Source: an uncultured Prevotella sp.
Lineage (GTDB): Bacteria; Bacteroidota; Bacteroidia; Bacteroidales; Bacteroidaceae
Length of the DNA stretch: 25,256 nucleotides
Assembly (NCBI GenBank): GCA_934183135.1
Contig: CAKPRX010000024.1
Location: 1 to 25,256 of the forward strand
Reading direction: 5' to 3'
Part shown: one piece after another, positions 22,082 through 25,256 of the stretch
Position numbering within the stretch: position 1 is the first letter of the stretch
How the letters are laid out: each line of letters opens with the position of its first letter
Position numbers and translations under genes: made by a program
Notes under the pieces: generated by a model
The model's database searches: none
Seen by the model: the letters and a program-made list of their open reading frames with translations, nothing else
What the model was told of the DNA's origin: nothing

Positions 22082-23734
22082 ATGAGAAAAACCTTACACT
22101 CAGGGCTGTTCGTGGCCCTGCTATGTCTTTTCGGCCTGCTGCCGGCAGGGGCTATGGCCCAGACCGCTGCGGCTCCCGCACATTTTACCGGAACCTTTAC
22201 CGACCAGAAGGGCCGTCCCGTGGCCGGCGTGGTGGTGAGCAACGGCTTTACCTGCGTCCAGACCGATGCCCGCGGCCAGTACCGGTTGCCGTATAACAGC
22301 GCCTCCAAGTTTGTCTACTACACCGTGCCGGCCGACTGCGAGGTGCCCGTTCACTCGGCTACCGACAACACCGCCTGCTTCTATCAGCAGGTTACCGACG
22401 GCAAGCTCCAGTACGACTTCAGCCTCACCAAGCTGGCCGGGGGCAAGGAGAAGAACTATAAGCTGATCATTATCGGCGACCCCCAGGCCACCAACGCTTA
22501 CGGCCCTTACTTCCAGGGCCCCAACGACAACGCCGTGCGCAAGAGCGATGTCGAGCGCTTCACCGAGGAGACCATGGCCGACATCAAGCAGACCATAGCC
22601 GCCCTGCCCGAGGGTACCCCCGTATATGGCATCAGCATGGGCGACGACGTGCAGTACTATGGCGGCTACAACGAGAAACTCGAGGGCCAGGTACGCGCAG
22701 CCCTCGGCTCTTCGCGCATGCGCCTCTTCTCCGTTATCGGCAACCACGACCAGGACGGCAAGGCCCTCTTCAAGCAGAAGTGGGAAGAGGCGTGGGGCCC
22801 TACTGACTATTCGTTCGACCGCGGCAACGTACACTACGTCTGCTTCAACAACGTCATCTACTACCGTGGCTGGGCCTACTACCAGCCAGGCGAGCTGACC
22901 GACGAGCAGATGGCCTGGCTCGAGAGCGACCTCAGCCTGGTGCCCAAGAACAAGCTCGTGGTGCTCAACTACCACATCCCCCTCACCTTTGGCAACCGTA
23001 CCAAGACCCCCAACCCCAACAGCATCGGCGACGGCCACTACGCCTCTAACCGACTGGAGCGCCTGATGGAACTCCTGGGCCGGTTCAAGGGCTATGAGCT
23101 CTTCTGCGGTCATACCCACTTCGCCGTCAACAACGAGATAGACTTCCACGGACGCCACATCCTCGAGCACTGCCACGCAGCAGCCTGCGGCGACATCTGG
23201 CAGTCCAATATCAACATCGACGGCGTGCCCAACGGCTACTACGTGTACACCGTCAAGGGCAATGCCATCAAGGACTGCTACTACAAGGGTACCCGCTGGG
23301 ACCGTAGCAAGCAGATGGCCCTCTTCCGTGCCGATACCGACTTCAACGGCGAGAACTATGCCGCCGACTGGAACCTGCCCAAGGGCCAGGGCGTCCTCGT
23401 GGCCAATGTCTTCAATGCCGACTCGCAGTGGCAGCTCTACGCCGTCGAGAATGGTGTCAAGACACCTATGGCCCGCCTCCAGAAGACACCTAACCAGGAC
23501 GCCTTCGCCGTGGGCTACCATCACAAGTACGTCAAGTCTAACCCCTACAACTTCTTCAGCAAGCGCAACGGCTATCTCAAGATGAACCACTGGTACTACT
23601 ACAAGCCCCGCGACCCCAAGGCACACGTTACCATCGTGGCCAAGGACCGCTACGGCAATACTTATACCGAGACCAGCGACCATGTCATCACGGAGCCTTT
23701 CTACAACTATGCCCACTACTATGTAGACGATTAG
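22082..23734 (+). CDS. Exported calcineurin-like phosphoesterase, paralog of the fusion protein
   Basis: A 550-residue protein with a cleavable signal peptide (AMA-Q, about residue 26) instead of a lipobox, so probably periplasmic or secreted. Domain order: Ig-like N-terminal cap (TFTDQKGRPVAGVVVSNGF), metallophosphatase core with IGDPQ (131-135), MGDDVQYYGG (186-195), GNHDQ (220-224), NYHIPL and CGHTHF, then a C-terminal beta domain ending in ITEPFYNYAHYYVDD. Relative to the fusion lipoprotein at 18815 the alignment is collinear through GNHDQ with a constant offset of 256 residues, so the two arose by duplication and one gained or lost the fimbrillin-like part. Several stretches are also identical at the DNA level. 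The substrate is not determinable here. It is a single-gene unit. Confidence 0.88.
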   Translation: MRKTLHSGLFVALLCLFGLLPAGAMAQTAAAPAHFTGTFTDQKGRPVAGVVVSNGFTCVQTDARGQYRLPYNSASKFVYYTVPADCEVPVHSATDNTACFYQQVTDGKLQYDFSLTKLAGGKEKNYKLIIIGDPQATNAYGPYFQGPNDNAVRKSDVERFTEETMADIKQTIAALPEGTPVYGISMGDDVQYYGGYNEKLEGQVRAALGSSRMRLFSVIGNHDQDGKALFKQKWEEAWGPTDYSFDRGNVHYVCFNNVIYYRGWAYYQPGELTDEQMAWLESDLSLVPKNKLVVLNYHIPLTFGNRTKTPNPNSIGDGHYASNRLERLMELLGRFKGYELFCGHTHFAVNNEIDFHGRHILEHCHAAACGDIWQSNINIDGVPNGYYVYTVKGNAIKDCYYKGTRWDRSKQMALFRADTDFNGENYAADWNLPKGQGVLVANVFNADSQWQLYAVENGVKTPMARLQKTPNQDAFAVGYHHKYVKSNPYNFFSKRNGYLKMNHWYYYKPRDPKAHVTIVAKDRYGNTYTETSDHVITEPFYNYAHYYVDD

Positions 23735-23771
23735 GCCGACCGTGCCCACGCCGGGCATGGCTGTACCGACA

Positions 23772-23810
23772 TCGCCCCGCCACGGACTCACCCCTCCCGT
23801 GGCGGGGCGA
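23772..23810 (+). terminator. Strong hairpin after the phosphoesterase, possible terminator
   Basis: TCGCCCCGCCACGG (23772-23785) and CCGTGGCGGGGCGA (23797-23810) form a perfect 14-bp stem with an 11-nt loop. No T tract follows, so termination efficiency is uncertain. Confidence 0.55.
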
Positions 23811-23895
23811 CGTGCTTCTGGACCTTGCCGCGGGGGCGCTCCCTATGACCACGAGGGCAAAAACGCAGATATTTACAAACATTATACAAAAATGC

Positions 23896-23926
23896 TTGGC
23901 TGAGCGGTTGGAAACCACTACTTTTG
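23896..23926 (+). promoter_or_regulatory. Promoter of the ExbB operon
   Basis: TTG (23896-23898), a 20-bp spacer and TACTTTTG (23919-23926), a full match to the Bacteroidetes consensus. The start near 23931 leaves about 13 nt before the ATG at 23944. Confidence 0.75.
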
Positions 23927-23943
23927 CATCTTCAGAAACGATA

Positions 23944-24786
23944 ATGACTATGTCTATGATGAATATGAAACGCGTAATGGCCGTGGCGCTGATGCTGGTG
24001 CTGTGGATGGCCGTAGTGCCCCTATGGGCCCAGAGTACCGACAGTGTGCAGACGGCTGTGGCCGACAGCGCCGCACCGGCCGTGGCTGACAGCTCGCTCG
24101 CCTCGGCTGCCGACAATCTGCAGGAAGTGGCCTCGGCCGACGATACACCCTCCTTTCACCAGCTGCTGAAGACCAAGTTTATCGAGGGCAACGCCGGCTT
24201 TATGTCGCTCGTGGCCCTGGCGCTGGTGCTGGGCCTGGCTTTCTGCATAGAGCGTATCATCTTCCTGGCCCTGTCCGAGACCGACACCAGGAAGTTTATG
24301 GCCCAGCTTACCGGTCAGGTCGAGGCCGGCCAGATAGACAGCGCCCGACAGCTGTGCGAGGCCACCCCTGGCCCCGTGGCCGCCGTCTGCCGTCAGGGAC
24401 TGCTCCGCTACCATGAGGACATGGCCAACATAGAGCGTACGCTGGTGGCCTACGGCAGTGTGCAGGCAGCCAACCTGGAGAAGGGCTGCTCGTGGATTTC
24501 GCTGTTTATCGCCATGGCTCCCTCACTGGGCTTCTTAGGCACCGTGATAGGCATGGTGATGGCCTTCGACCAGATACAGGCCGCCGGCGACATCAGTCCC
24601 ACCATCGTGGCCTCGGGTATGCGCGTGGCCCTTATCACCACCATCTTCGGCATCATAGTGGCCCTGGTACTGCAGGTGTTCTACAACTATATACTGTCCA
24701 AGATAGACCGGCTGACCGCTCAGATGGAAGAGGCCGTCATCGGCCTGCTGGACGCCATAGCCAAGAGTAAGGGGGCCGCGGCATGA
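23944..24786 (+). CDS. exbB: MotA/TolQ/ExbB-family proton channel protein
   Basis: A 280-residue inner-membrane protein of the TonB/Tol motor. A hydrophobic N-terminal signal (ending near PLWAQ) is followed by an Ala/Ser/Asp-rich periplasmic stretch, a form common in Bacteroidetes ExbB. Three membrane segments come next: SLVALALVLGLAFCIERIIF, then SLFIAMAPSLGFLGTVIGMV in the family signature, and ALITTIFGIIVALVLQVFYN. With ExbD and TonB it uses proton flow to energise outer-membrane transporters. Several ATGs lie close together (23944, 23950, 23956, 23959, 23965); the first was chosen from the promoter position. Its stop overlaps the next start (ATGA), so the genes are coupled. TolQ is the main alternative. 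Confidence 0.9.
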   Translation: MTMSMMNMKRVMAVALMLVLWMAVVPLWAQSTDSVQTAVADSAAPAVADSSLASAADNLQEVASADDTPSFHQLLKTKFIEGNAGFMSLVALALVLGLAFCIERIIFLALSETDTRKFMAQLTGQVEAGQIDSARQLCEATPGPVAAVCRQGLLRYHEDMANIERTLVAYGSVQAANLEKGCSWISLFIAMAPSLGFLGTVIGMVMAFDQIQAAGDISPTIVASGMRVALITTIFGIIVALVLQVFYNYILSKIDRLTAQMEEAVIGLLDAIAKSKGAAA

Positions 24787-25256
24787 AGATAGCTCAATGG
24801 CCTGCGGCCAAGGTGTCGCGCTGCTGCTTCTACCTGCTAATAGGGGTGTCGGCAGTGGTCTATGTACTCTTCTTCTTAGTAGGGTATGCCACCCCCTATG
24901 AGGCCGACCCCTCGTTCAGTGCCCCGCTGTTCACCCCGTTGCTCATCGCCTTTGTCGAGCTGTTGGGGGTAGGGGCCGTGGGCACCGCGGTGTGGATGGC
25001 CGTCAGGCAGCACCGCGCCAGCACCCACGAGCGGGTGGTCAACGGTGTGCCCCAGCGCCGCATCAGTGTGGCCGTGGCCAGTGGCGTGGCTGTGCTGGCT
25101 CTCGTCACCCTGGCCCTTGGCTCGTCTCAGCCGCTGGCGGTCCATGGCACCCGCTATGTATCGGCCCTGTCCCTGCGGGTGGCCGACATGTTTATAGCCA
25201 CGGGCTCCGTACTCATCGTGGTGGCCGTGGCTGCCGTTATCTATAGTGGTGTACAC
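24783..25256 (+). CDS. Membrane protein gene coupled to exbB, cut by the window end
   Basis: 158 codons open to the last base, starting at the ATG that overlaps the exbB stop by 4 bp. The product begins MKIAQWPAAKVSRCCFYLL and has four hydrophobic segments: about 13-35, 49-76, 92-112 and 130-156. The second and third are separated by a basic loop containing RQHRASTHERVVNG. It is not an ExbD, which would have one membrane segment followed by a periplasmic domain. Bacteroidetes ExbB operons often carry an unnamed multi-pass protein between exbB and exbD, and this fits that position. I do not recognise a named family. The end of the gene lies outside the window. Confidence 0.78.
   Translation, partial: MKIAQWPAAKVSRCCFYLLIGVSAVVYVLFFLVGYATPYEADPSFSAPLFTPLLIAFVELLGVGAVGTAVWMAVRQHRASTHERVVNGVPQRRISVAVASGVAVLALVTLALGSSQPLAVHGTRYVSALSLRVADMFIATGSVLIVVAVAAVIYSGVH

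Overview
The window looks like chromosomal DNA from a GC-rich member of the Bacteroidales (Prevotellaceae/Muribaculaceae-like; the genus cannot be fixed from this sequence). The evidence is the recurrent Bacteroidetes promoter (-33 TTG, about 20 bp, -7 TAnnTTTG) in front of nearly every transcription unit, the gene families (DUF3316, DUF2023, fimbrillin-like and BACON-like lipoproteins, a GH106-type hydrolase, a TonB-motor operon) and many LxxC lipoprotein signals. There is no rRNA, CRISPR array or recognisable transposase.

Layout. 1-360 is an AT-rich flank carrying the first codons of an unknown minus-strand gene, short repeats and a terminator; it abuts the 3' end of a tRNA-Leu(UAG) gene and may be the edge of an inserted element. 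563-5089 (minus) is a compact overlapping operon: topoisomerase IV subunit A, a DUF3316-like exported protein and an S41 peptidase lipoprotein. 5266-8106 is a secreted GH106-like glycosidase. 8107-8958 has no convincing gene but contains several palindromes. 8959-11171 carries glycyl-tRNA synthetase and an FKBP-type lipoprotein. 11263-11514 holds a promoter, structured sequence and a terminator without an ORF, so it is a candidate small RNA. A MATE transporter, then flavodoxin plus a DUF2023 protein, follow.

14446-23734 is the most unusual part: two cassettes in which a 60-70 residue peptide gene directly precedes a fimbrillin-like/BACON-like lipoprotein gene. The second cassette continues into a lipoprotein that joins a fimbrillin-like N-terminus to a calcineurin-like phosphoesterase. 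After it comes a 94-codon gene that appears to be an in-frame scar joining the start of an ArnT-like glycosyltransferase to the end of a nucleotide-sugar epimerase, and then a second, stand-alone copy of the phosphoesterase. The window ends inside an ExbB-type operon.

How the parts work together: the lipoproteins and phosphoesterases probably act at the cell surface or in the periplasm, and the ExbB operon would energise outer-membrane uptake. The remaining genes are housekeeping (tRNA, GlyRS, topoisomerase IV, flavodoxin) or single export functions. Long ORFs antisense to the GC-rich genes were treated as shadows.
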